This document shows positions 32,939-42,185 of a stretch of DNA of 64,000 nt, one piece after another. The position numbers and the translations under genes were made by a program. The notes beneath the pieces are model-generated. The model saw only the letters and a list, made by a program, of their open reading frames with translations, did no database searches and was not told where the DNA came from. Numbering within the stretch: the stretch's first letter is position 1; every line of letters starts with the position of its first letter. Source of the stretch: Cladopsammia gracilis (lineage: Eukaryota; Cnidaria; Anthozoa; Scleractinia; Dendrophylliidae); NCBI GenBank assembly GCA_022457155.1, contig JAJGOT010000164.1, positions 1,436,001-1,500,000 on the forward strand, written 5' to 3'.

Positions 32939-33294
32939 TTTGATTCAGTGCTTCCTCTCAGCTAGTACACACTACTAACTCTTACTCATCGCACCCAGAA
33001 AATTGAAAGTTAGGTATGTTTAACCAATAAAGTAATCCCCTGTTATTCAAGCGATAAGAAAAAGAAAGAATTGCATGATTTAGTAAAAACCTTGCATCAG
33101 AAAGCAGCTGAGAATTTCCCGGGAAATTTTGCAAGTTTCGCGCGATCACGAGCGAGTCCAACGTGAAAGCGAGGCTTCAATTTCCATGGCAACAAAGAAC
33201 GGAAAAAAGTTGACAATCGCCGCCATCTTTGTATGTTTTGGAGGAGAAAAGACTGTTTTTGTGGATTTTCGTTGTATTGCAAAGCGCAGATACT
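32939..33294. promoter_or_regulatory. Bidirectional promoter region of ENDOV and DNAL4, with X-box-like site
   Basis: 356 bp between the divergent start codons. At 33180-33193 lies ATTTCCATGGCAAC. Its right half GGCAAC fits the RFX X-box consensus and the left half is degenerate. RFX control of ciliary genes is established in animals. Its use here is inferred. Confidence 0.5.
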
Positions 33295-35145
33295 ATGGCG
33301 GAAAATCCAGAAGGAGGTGTAGCACAGGAAAGTGGAGGATATGATTACAAAAGGCTTCACAGTTATCCTCTAATTCGTGTAAGTTAGTGGAGAGGTTCGG
33401 TGCAAGGCTCACATAATCAGTTGGACTATTCTGACTGTTTTTTCCTCCAATGTTTAATTTTCAGTACTCCGACATGAATGATGAAATGCGAACTGAAGCG
33501 ATGGAGCTGTGTGTAACAGCTTGTGAAAAGTTTTCAGCGAATAACGAGGTATGTTTCGTTGAGTAATGTTTAAGGCTGTACAGGCTGTTTTCCAGGTGTG
33601 CGTGGTGAAAGAATGTTTTAGGAGTCCCAGTGATACACAGGCATTTTTAATAATAATGATATTATTATGGCACTTAATTGCAGTCTAAATCTCTCCAAAA
33701 TGGCAACTCCACGATATTCCTGTTTTGCGCCCCCCCACTTCATCACCTAAAATGATTACAAATTCACCCCCCCCCCCCCCCCCCCATCGTCTTCTGAGCC
33801 CAAGATGGTGAGATGCACTATGTTTCTCTGCCAGACAAGGTTGGTGAAGGCTGATCACGCGCCTAGTCTCAAAATGGCTTATACCACTTGGGCTCACAGT
33901 GGTTGAAACAGATAAAGTCACGTGGACGAACAAAGTTGACCCAGCTGTACTAAGGGTAGAAATATGCTGGCTTCTGCAAATAGTATGAGCCATCATCTTT
34001 CACATGGCAATAAATCGATAAACTCCATGGTCGCAAGACTCCAAGATGATTCACTTAACAGCAAGGCAATTGATCTGCAACAATCAACTTGAATGAAATG
34101 CAATATGAAATATAACACAAAACACAATAAGACCAGACTGCTGACCACATTGACTCAAATTTAACATTGCCTAAATTGCATTTAGCCACATCTATCATCA
34201 GCATCGTCATCGTCATCATCATTATAATGTCATCCTTGCCATCTTTATAATGGTGCCTTTTGTCTGTAGCTCACATATTTTGTAAATCTGTTACAATGTG
34301 TGGTTCCAGGAAATAACCATACTCCCCTTATGGAAGGTCATTGGAAAATACAAAGGGGAGGGGAGGGGTCTCTTAAGAATGTCCGTGCGAAAATCTTTTA
34401 TCATTGATTTTTTTTATAAAACTTTTGCTACAGCTAGGTAAATATGAGTTACTTGTGTCAGAGTAAACAATAGCATAATTTGCAAACCCTGAAAACTGCA
34501 GGTTGGCAGGATTCAATGTTGTGTAGGTAGAAAAATGGGAAAATTTTTAACTTCCTGCATTTGATTTTTTGTTTATTTTTTCACAATCAGAATCTGTTGA
34601 GAATTAGAAATGAAAATTACCGGTATCTAGCTTAAAAAAAAGTAGGGGTCACCAACCATCCAAGGAAGTTAAATCAAAGCAAAGTTAACGCAATGGCTGC
34701 CAGTCTTTTTTGCATTTAGATTTCTTTCTTTGCTCACACACTTGTGCATGACATAGTATGGTATTGCAACATGAATTGCATGCATAGTAAGGATGAACAT
34801 AAACAATTAAACTTTTCAAAGGAACGTATGAAGATAAACTGGGATTTCCAGAGGGGTGGCGAGGTAATAAACCAAAAAACCTTCTGTGGGGAGGTAAGGA
34901 TGTTTTCTGGAACAACACAATGAATTCCCTTATTCTTTATTGTATCACTCACAAAATGTGCATAACTGAACTCTTTGTAGGCTGCCGCAAAGATGATAAA
35001 AGAGAGCATGGACAAGAAGTTTGGTTCATCCTGGCATGCAGTAGTAGGAGAAGGTTACGGTTTTGAGCTCACGCATGAAGTCAAAAATCTTCTTTACATG
35101 TTTTTTGGAGGAACTGTAGCAGTTTGTGTATGGAAATGCTCTTGA
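33295..35145 (+). CDS. DNAL4: Dynein light chain 4, axonemal (three exons, complete)
   Basis: Light chain of the DLC8/LC8-related family that works in ciliary and flagellar dynein motors. Exons: 33295-33378, 33465-33548 and 34981-35145, phase 0 at both junctions, GT-AG introns, 110 residues. The sequence includes YDYKRLHSYPL, EAMELCVTACEKFS, AAKMIKESMDKKFGSSWHAV, GEGYGFELTHEVKNLLY and FFGGTVAVCVWKCS at the C-terminus, all diagnostic of DNAL4. The start at 33295 follows ACT and precedes GCG. The human protein is 105 residues, so the length fits. An AATAAA occurs at 35643-35648, about 500 bp downstream of the stop, as a possible polyadenylation signal. The upstream region has an X-box-like motif. 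Confidence 0.96.
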
Positions 35146-36078
35146 AAAGACTAAAGTGTCTGCTGGTGAACTCAGCTTGTGTATATACTAGACAATGTAA
35201 AGACATCTCTGACTTATTTTTACCAAGAAGATATGTTGGTCAGGGCAGGAGATGGTTAGCATCTATCATTCACATCACAACAATCTCACTTTTTTGTCCT
35301 AACGAGGAGAGCCACAGTTTTTTGTATAAAAATTATATGATCACCTCAAGAGTTCTTCTTTTTGTTTCATCATCGACATCAGTCTTGGTGGTTGACTTAC
35401 TGGTATTCATTATGAAAATGATGCTGTCTAGCGTTAGTTTTTTTTTCCTGTTGTTTGGACTTTTATGAAAAACTTCCAAGATAGCATATGAAGAAGTCAC
35501 CTTAAGTTTTAATACTGGCTAATCATTCCCCAGGCCAACCATAAATCTTGACCTGTTTTTTATTAGTTTATAGGAGCTTTGTATATATAATTATTATGTA
35601 AGTACCATTGAAGCAACTTGGAAATTTTATTGATTTCCACAAAATAAATCCAATGCTACATTGTTTAAGTTGTTTTGTTGTTCTTTTTTTTTGTTGTTGT
35701 TCTTTTTCAAAACAAAACAAAAAAACATGAAAAGGTGTGCAGTCATGCTGTGCCACATCGTTATCTCGGATTTGTGAAATTGCGGTTATTTCCTCAGTCG
35801 ACGGTCAACTTAAGTATTTTGAATATGAGGTTAGGCTCCAGTACTGTAGTGCATAAGGAGATTCACAAGCTATAAAATGACTTGGCATTTTTTTTGCTCT
35901 TTGAATTTTAAATGGATACTTTAATTTGTCAAACATGAAAGAGAAGACAAAAAGCCACAAAGGTTTTTCGGCCTTCGATTTATTGAATTAAGATCAAGTC
36001 TGGGCTTCTAGAGAACTTGGTTCCAGGACCCACTCGAACAAAACTGAGTTCGAATCCGAAACAATTTGATAAAAAAGC
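35146..36078. other. DNAL4 3' flank, no further gene seen
   Basis: Likely includes the DNAL4 3' UTR. Open frames here are AT-rich and have no domains. Confidence 0.5.
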
Positions 36079-36263
36079 AAGGCTGATAAACAGTACGGAA
36101 ACGACAATACTTGTAAAATATCCAATATTTCGAAAGGCACAGCCTTTCTTCTTCAGGAACTTACAGAAGACCTATCTGTAAGTTCCTGAAGAAGAAAGGC
36201 TGTGCCTTTCGAAATATTGGATATTTTACAAGTATAGTCGTTTCCGTACCGTTTATCAGCCTT
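36079..36263. repeat. Inverted repeat with two hammerhead-ribozyme-like cores
   Basis: Arms of about 88 bp (36079-36166 and 36175-36263) are near-exact inverses. In the right arm, CTGAAGA at 36186 is followed by the hairpin GAAAGGC-TGT-GCCTTTC and then GAAA, and a second short hairpin ATAT-TGG-ATAT. This is the CUGANGA/stem II/GAAA/stem III layout of hammerhead ribozymes, as reported in Penelope-like element termini. The left arm carries the mirror copy. Cleavage activity is not shown. Confidence 0.5.
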
Positions 36264-36337
36264 ATTTGTGTTGTCCGTGACTGTGCTCACATTGTGGGTG
36301 GCTCCTCCTAAAATGTTCTGCAATTGGTATAGGATTT

Positions 36338-36400
<63 letters not shown>

Positions 36401-36434
36401 GACACAGAGATATATACAGCTATTTCAATTAACG

Positions 36435-36553
36435 TTGTCGGATGAAAGCTTAAAGCCAAGACCGCAAGGCAGTATGGGTTAGGGTTAATACCCATTGTAT
36501 TAAAATCCCATACAACCTTGCGGTCTTGGCTTTTCGCCTTTTTCATCCGACAA
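36435..36553. mobile_element. 119-bp foldback MITE
   Basis: Inverted ends TTGTCGGATGAAA and its inverse. AAGCCAAGACCGCAAGG pairs with CCTTGCGGTCTTGGCTT and GTATGGG with CCCATAC. Confidence 0.8.
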
Positions 36554-37410
36554 GAGGCTCCTAGCAGCCTGTACTCATGCGCATGCGTAAGTAAGTTTTA
36601 TGATATATTTTTCAACATGATAAGAAGATATCCGACATGGCGAAGAGTACTCCTTTCATTCAGTGATTGTTCCTGCAAACCACGTTGTTTACTATTGATT
36701 GTTTTGGAAATGAAGGCTGTACCACAATGAAGGGAATGATTCTTTTGAGTGTTATATATACCAAACATGAACATTGCTAATGTAAGTAGGGTTGTAGGAG
36801 ACACTGCCGTGACACTTGAGTATTAAACACTCTTTTACCGGAAGTGAGGGTAGCCGGATATGGGGCGCCGTTTGTAAAAAAAAAATGATTTAGCTTAATT
36901 TTGTCATTTTTTCCATTATTTAATAATTAACGCTTTGTGATATGATATCATTGAAGACGCCATAAATTATTGCATATAAAATCTTATTATTTCAAATCAT
37001 GGTTTTATTATTTGATATAATAAAAATTTATTTCATATAAAATCTTATTATTTGAAATCATGGTTTTATTATTTGATATAATAAACATTTATTTCATATA
37101 AAATCTTGTTATTTCAAATAATGACTTTTATTATTTGATATAATAATTTTTGATTTGAAATCATGCGTTAATGATTTGAATTCACGACTTGCTTATTTAA
37201 ATATAAGTTTTATATTTGAAATCATTGCTTTGCGATTTCAAATCAGTCATGGTTTGTTTGATATCCGGCGGATTATGGTCAATTCAACCGCTTATTTCAA
37301 ACCATGAAAAGCATTATTTCAAATAAAAAAAAATTATTTGATATCACTGAAACCGTGAGAGCGTGCACGTGACAAGTCACGAGGGTATCTTGCGTGGGAA
37401 ACTCGCAAAG

Positions 37411-37572
37411 ATGTCTGCTCGACCGGACGAGCTCTCGAGGTCAATCGCCTCGGCGGTCTCTAGGGCCGTAGAAAGGGCAGTTGACCAAGCTCTTTCATCA
37501 CTTCCAAGCCAGTCAAGTCGTGGTCTTGGTCTTGAAAACCCCGGAGTTGACTCTGTGGCGAGTGCACAAGAG
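37411..37572 (+). pseudogene. Candidate transposon first exon, left arm
   Basis: ATG-initiated 54-codon stretch reading MSARPDELSRSIASAVSRAV and continuing as a Ser/Ala-rich helix, ending with a splice donor (GAG then GTAGGT). The mirror copy in the right arm is identical in protein. No downstream exon exists inside the element, so it is a relic. The family is not recognised. Confidence 0.4.
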
Positions 37573-38069
37573 GTAGGTTTGTCGTCGTGGTCGTGACTTA
37601 CGCTTTGAGTGTCGATTTGTTTAAAATAAAGATACAGCTGTGTTATTGTTATTGATGTTTTTTCCATCCCCTATTCCATGCCTCGCTGCATCATTAGTTA
37701 TGTGTACTGCATGTTATTAAATCGGTAAGCTACGAATCTCTATGAAAGAAACCCCCAGGAAGAAAGAGGAGCGAAAATCCTGTACTGATCTTTTGTCCTT
37801 TCCCCTTCCCTTAACGTGTGTCACGCAACGCGACAAGGGGAAAGGTCAAAAGATCAGTATAGGATTTTCGCTCCTCTTTCTTCCTGGGGGTTTCTTTCAT
37901 AGAGATTCGTAGCTTACCGATTTAATAACATGCAGTACACTTAACTAATGATGCAGCGAGGCATGGAATAGGGGATGGAAAAAACATCAATAACAATAAC
38001 ACAGCTGTACCTTTATTTTAAACAAATCGACACTCAAAGCGTAAGTCACGACCACGACGACAAACCTAC

Positions 38070-38231
38070 CTCTTGTGCACTCGCCACAGAGTCAACTCCG
38101 GGGTTTTCAAGACCAAGACCACGACTTGACTGGCTTGGAAGTGATGAAAGAGCTTGGTCAACTGCCCTTTCTACGGCCCTAGAGACCGCCGAGGCGATTG
38201 ACCTCGAGAGCTCGTCCGGTCGAGCAGACAT
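38070..38231 (-). pseudogene. Candidate transposon first exon, right arm
   Basis: Inverse duplicate of the exon at 37411-37572 with the same predicted peptide and donor. It points toward the centre of the palindrome. Confidence 0.4.
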
Positions 38232-38798
38232 CTTTGCGAGTTTCCCACGCAAGATACCCTCGTGACTTGTCACGTGCACGCTCTCACGGTTTCAGTGATA
38301 TCAAATAATTTTTTTTTATTTGAAATAATGCTTTTCATGGTTTGAAATAAGCGGTTGAATTGACCATAATCCGCCGGATATCAAACAAACCATGACTGAT
38401 TTGAAATCGCAAAGCAATGATTTCAAATATAAAACTTATATTTAAATAAGCAAGTCGTGATTTCAAATCATTAACGCATGATTTCAAATCAAAAATTATT
38501 ATATCAAATAATAAATTTTGATTTGAAATCAAAATTTATTATATCAAATAATAAAAGTCATTATTTGAAATAACAAGATTTTATATGAAATAAATGTTTA
38601 TTATATCAAATAATAAAACCATGATTTCAAATAATAAGATTTTATATGCAATAATTTATGGCGTCTTCAATAATATCATATCACAAAGCGTTAATTATTA
38701 AATAATGGAAAAAATGACAAAATTAAGCTAAATCTTTTTTTTTACAAACGGCGCCCCATAAACGGCGCCCCATACAAAGGAGGGGCAAAAATGTTGAT

Positions 38799-39750
38799 TA
38801 CCTTAATATAGGTAATTAACGAAGCCTTATATTAACGCGACAAAAATTAACACGCCATAAAATTAACGCGAATTTCTGAAAAGTTACATTTTCGTGCATT
38901 AAATGAACGCGATTTTCCGTCCGAAATTTACGTGCATTTAATTAACACGAATTTGATGTCTTGGGTATAATAAGCTATAGCAAACCGCGCATTTTACAGG
39001 ACATAACAACAACTTCCAATAGAACTAAAAGTTTAATATCAATCACATTTGATTATATGTATCTTAAGCAAGTAGGTACATGTAAGCATGGTTTAAGGCA
39101 TGTAAAATACAGCGGGTTATCTAAGTTCGAATCGAATATTATCGTTTAAAAGGGTCCAGGGATAAGAAACATCCCGTCTCTCGAGCGCTTTCTATAGCGT
39201 CTGTTATACTTGCAGCGCGCCAACCATGAAGCCGACTAATATGTAATTTTGCATGAAATAAAGGTGTCTTCAAATAACGATGCTGTAAATTAGTGGTATT
39301 TTAATTAACGATGCCATAAATTAAGGGGCATTTACAGCCATGCTCCGTCACGCATGACCAGTATTTTTGAAAATTGAATGGAGTTTTCAAGATTACGCGT
39401 CGGTTTTGAAAATTCATTCCGAGATTCGGAATTCCCGTGAGAATTTTACCGCATTTTCGGAAACAAAGAGCAACAAAATATCATTTTGTTTGAAATGTTA
39501 CATATCGGAACAATATTAGGTTTTTTAATGCGTGCAGCGAAGTTATTTTCCGTTAATTCGTGACTTTCAAAGTGTTTTCCACAGAGATCTTCAAGGTTTC
39601 ATTGAAATCTCGGACGTTACAAAGAAATATTCAAATGTTCATTTCATTCTCTAGATTACTGGTCACGCGTGACGGAGCATGGCTGTAATTAACGCGAATT
39701 TTTGAAATTCGCGTTAATAACATGCTTCGTTAATTTCCTTTATTAAGGTA
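38799..39750. mobile_element. AT-rich TIR element with nested MITE
   Basis: The ends TACCTTAATA...TTAACGAAGC and their inverse extend about 45 bp and include repeated AATTAACGCGAA motifs. The element is about 952 bp, of which 357 bp is a later insertion (39332-39688). Confidence 0.65.
39332..39688. mobile_element. Nested MITE with CAGCCATGCTCCGTCACGC ends
   Basis: Inverted ends TTACAGCCATGCTCCGTCAC and the inverse, extending about 30 bp. TA at both sides fits a Tc1/mariner-type target duplication. Confidence 0.75.
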
Positions 39751-40015
39751 CTTTGTCAAGTTTGGCAGATAAACAACGCTGTATTCAATGCAACGACCCT
39801 TTCTATCACGCCATCATAATTTGAAAAAAAGTTTTGGTCTAAAACCTCGACAAGTTTGCGTTATTCACTCATTTTTTCGATGTCAACTTTGAAAAACTTC
39901 AAAAAGATGTTCTATTTTGGCGTTGGAAGAAAATATATTCTCCGTGTTGCGCGGAGTCGCGAATATATTTTCTCCCAACTAGCTGTGGAAATTAGTTTAT
40001 ATTGTTTCGAATACA

Positions 40016-40130
40016 GAAGCCGGGGGATACCCCGGAGAAAACGAAAGTCACTTCCACTTCCTCAGTTCCGCTTTCGTTTCCTTTGACAGACCAAAGCGGA
40101 GACCGACGAGTGTTTCTTGTATCGCGAGGT
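40016..40130 (+). other. Candidate noncoding first exon A (paralogue at 41065-41222)
   Basis: A segment with CTCAGTTCCGCTTTCGTTTC, then CTTTGACAGACC and AGCGGAGACCGACGAG, ending in a splice donor-like GAG then GTAAGG. A second copy about 1.1 kb downstream has the same blocks and also ends at a donor. No linked coding exon is identified. Confidence 0.3.
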
Positions 40131-40242
40131 AAGGTTTATTTTTGCATGATTGTTTTTAAAACGTATTCAGTATACGCTGGGCAAATCGCTGATCGAAATT
40201 TGGTAGAAGGGGCATTCTGATGTGAAATATAAGGAAGGCATA

Positions 40243-40640
40243 TTAGGGCCATTTATACGGGAGAAAATAAGACGCGTCTTATCTAAGACGCGACTTAAAT
40301 AAGATGCGAAGTGTACCATTTATACGTTTGCGTCCAACAGAAGACGCGAAGATCACGTATAAATGGTTCGCGTCTTATTTTTGATACGGCGCACTTGTTG
40401 TTCACGTCTTATTTAGGACGCGAAAGCATTTATACGAGGAAGTTCAAGTCTTATTTAAGACGCGGACAAAATAAGAACAGCTGAAAACCCTGTTCTAAGA
40501 TAAGACGCGTCTTATTTAAGTCGCGTCTAAAATAAGACACGAATGCTCATTTTGTACTGTTTATACGATCGGTTCGCGTCTTATTTAAGTTGCGTCTTAG
40601 ATAAGACGCGTCTTATTTTCTGTCGTATAAATGGCCCTAA
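40243..40640. mobile_element. MITE rich in AAGACGCG/CGCGTCTT
   Basis: 398 bp. The ends TTAGGGCCATTTATACG and inverse continue into AAAATAAGACGCGTCTTAT. AAGACGCG units recur throughout in both orientations. TA flanks both ends of the GGGCC core. Confidence 0.85.
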
Positions 40641-40789
40641 CTGTTTGTATCAAGAAGAATGAAGCATAGTTAGTCGAGGGACTGGTTATAAAACCTTGCA
40701 GACTTCGATGACGATAACGAAGAAGCTATAATTTATGTTGTGAAAGTACCAAAACCGTGCACATCTTTTGTTTTTCGATCACACGCTAT

Positions 40790-40970
40790 GACTGCGTTAA
40801 CCGGGCTAGCCCGCCTTCTCGTGTGAACAGATCGCAAATTTTACTAATTAAGGAAATAGGAGTGAGGCGAGATCTCGGTAACCGGGCCAGCCGCCCGCCC
40901 GCCTTCCCATATGAACAGATCGCAAATTTTACAAAAAGGAGTGAGCTGAGATCTCGGTAACCAGGGTTCA
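40790..40970 (+). repeat. Two-copy tandem repeat
   Basis: AACCGGGC(T/C)AGCC, GAACAGATCGCAAATTTTAC and a GGAGTGAG(G/C)(C/T)GAGATCTCGGTAACC-like block each occur twice in succession. Confidence 0.7.
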
Positions 40971-41064
40971 TATGAAGAAGGCTCCAAGTCTGGGCATCGT
41001 GATCCGGGCACGATCTCCGGGTTCCGGACCCACTCGAAATAAACTGTATTCGAATAAAGCTGGG

Positions 41065-41222
41065 GAAAATCCCGAGAAATCAAGTCGGGGAAAACAAGCC
41101 GGGGAAAATTCCGAGAAAACAAGTCACTTTCACTTTCTCAGTTCCGCTTTTGTTTCCTTTGACAGAACCTTAGAGCGGAGACTGACGAAGCCGGTGCTGT
41201 CCTGTTTAGGGTTTCACAAGGT
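41065..41222 (+). other. Candidate noncoding first exon B (paralogue of 40016-40130)
   Basis: Repeated GGGGAAAA(T/C) units, then CTCAGTTCCGCTTTTGTTTC, CTTTGACAGAACC and AGCGGAGACTGACGAAG, ending at a strong donor AAG then GTAAGT. It may be an alternative promoter/exon pair with copy A, or part of a repeat. Confidence 0.3.
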
Positions 41223-41636
41223 AAGTTTTGAGGATATAATTCTTTCAAAATTTGCCGCCAATAGTTTTTTACTGAGGTAGAGTTTGGTCTCCTTTGGGTG
41301 AGCTAATAAAGAAGTTGAAACGATCAAGAAATTATTCAAGTAGCATATGCTAAACCGCAGGGTCAAACTTCGTTTCTCGGTTGCGTACATGAAACAATAT
41401 ACGGTAGCAAAGCCTACTTGTCGAAGTTGCTATATTATTCTCTCTTGGGCGGGCTTATACTGAAGTAAGTAAGTTTAATTTACTTTTTTTTTAAGTAAGT
41501 TTAATTTACTTTTGGTTATGAAACGAATCGAAATTGCTCCTGAAATAGGATCCTTTTTTGCATTATTTCTGTTAAAGGTGTTTCCCTCCAGTTTCCGTGT
41601 AGCCGCACCGAACATTTTTGAGCGGCCGTTTAACTA

Positions 41637-42181
41637 AGGGCCTGTTTATATGGTCTCGGGTACCCGAGACAACCCTCCCGCCGAGTTACCCTGGGCGAGC
41701 TAACTTTTCACTTATTTCTTTGAAAAATTCAACCAACCGTTTACATGAGAATCGTAACTCGTCTCGGGGGGGCGAGACAACTCGGTTGGGCGAGTTGTCT
41801 CGCCTCGGCAGGTAGGGTAACCCTGGCAGGCGGGACAACTTTTTCTCACATAAACACTTTGGCTCGCCTACCCGAGACAACTCACGATGTCCTGCGTGTC
41901 ACGAAAAGCCAAGATTTTAGGTTTAAGAACACAAATTCGTGTTAAAGAAGTAAAATGTTAATCAGCAAAGCCCACAGTGATCGAACGAATGAAAGAAAAT
42001 CAAACGAACAGGTATACGATAGCTGTATTCAGATTTGAATATTTACGCAGCGTTGTGAATATTTAAGTAGGGTCAACTTTTAACTCGGTCAGCAGGGACA
42101 ACATTTCTCATATAAACGCTCGGCAAAGTTGTCTCGGGGGGAGGGTTGTCTCGGGTACCCGAGACCATATAAACAGGCCCT
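41637..42181. mobile_element. MITE with GGTCTCGGGTACCCGAGAC ends
   Basis: 545 bp. Inverted ends AGGGCCTGTTTATATGGTCT and inverse. CGAGACAAC/GTTGTCTCG units recur inside. AACT at both flanks (41632-41635 and 42182-42185) may be a target duplication. Confidence 0.8.
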
Positions 42182-42185
42182 AACT

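Larger units (their letters stand above)
36859..38760. mobile_element. 1.9-kb near-perfect palindromic transposon
   Basis: Left arm 36859-37807 and right arm 37836-38760 are inverse copies around a spacer of about 28 bp. The termini are TATGGGGCGCCGTTTGTA. Next to each end are tandem AT-rich units (TTATTTCATATAAAATCTTA, then TTATTTGATATAATAAA), which look like subterminal transposase-binding repeats. The number of these units differs between arms. Each arm carries the same candidate first exon pointing to the centre. No transposase core remains. The right end is followed by a second copy of AACGGCGCCCCATA. Confidence 0.85.
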
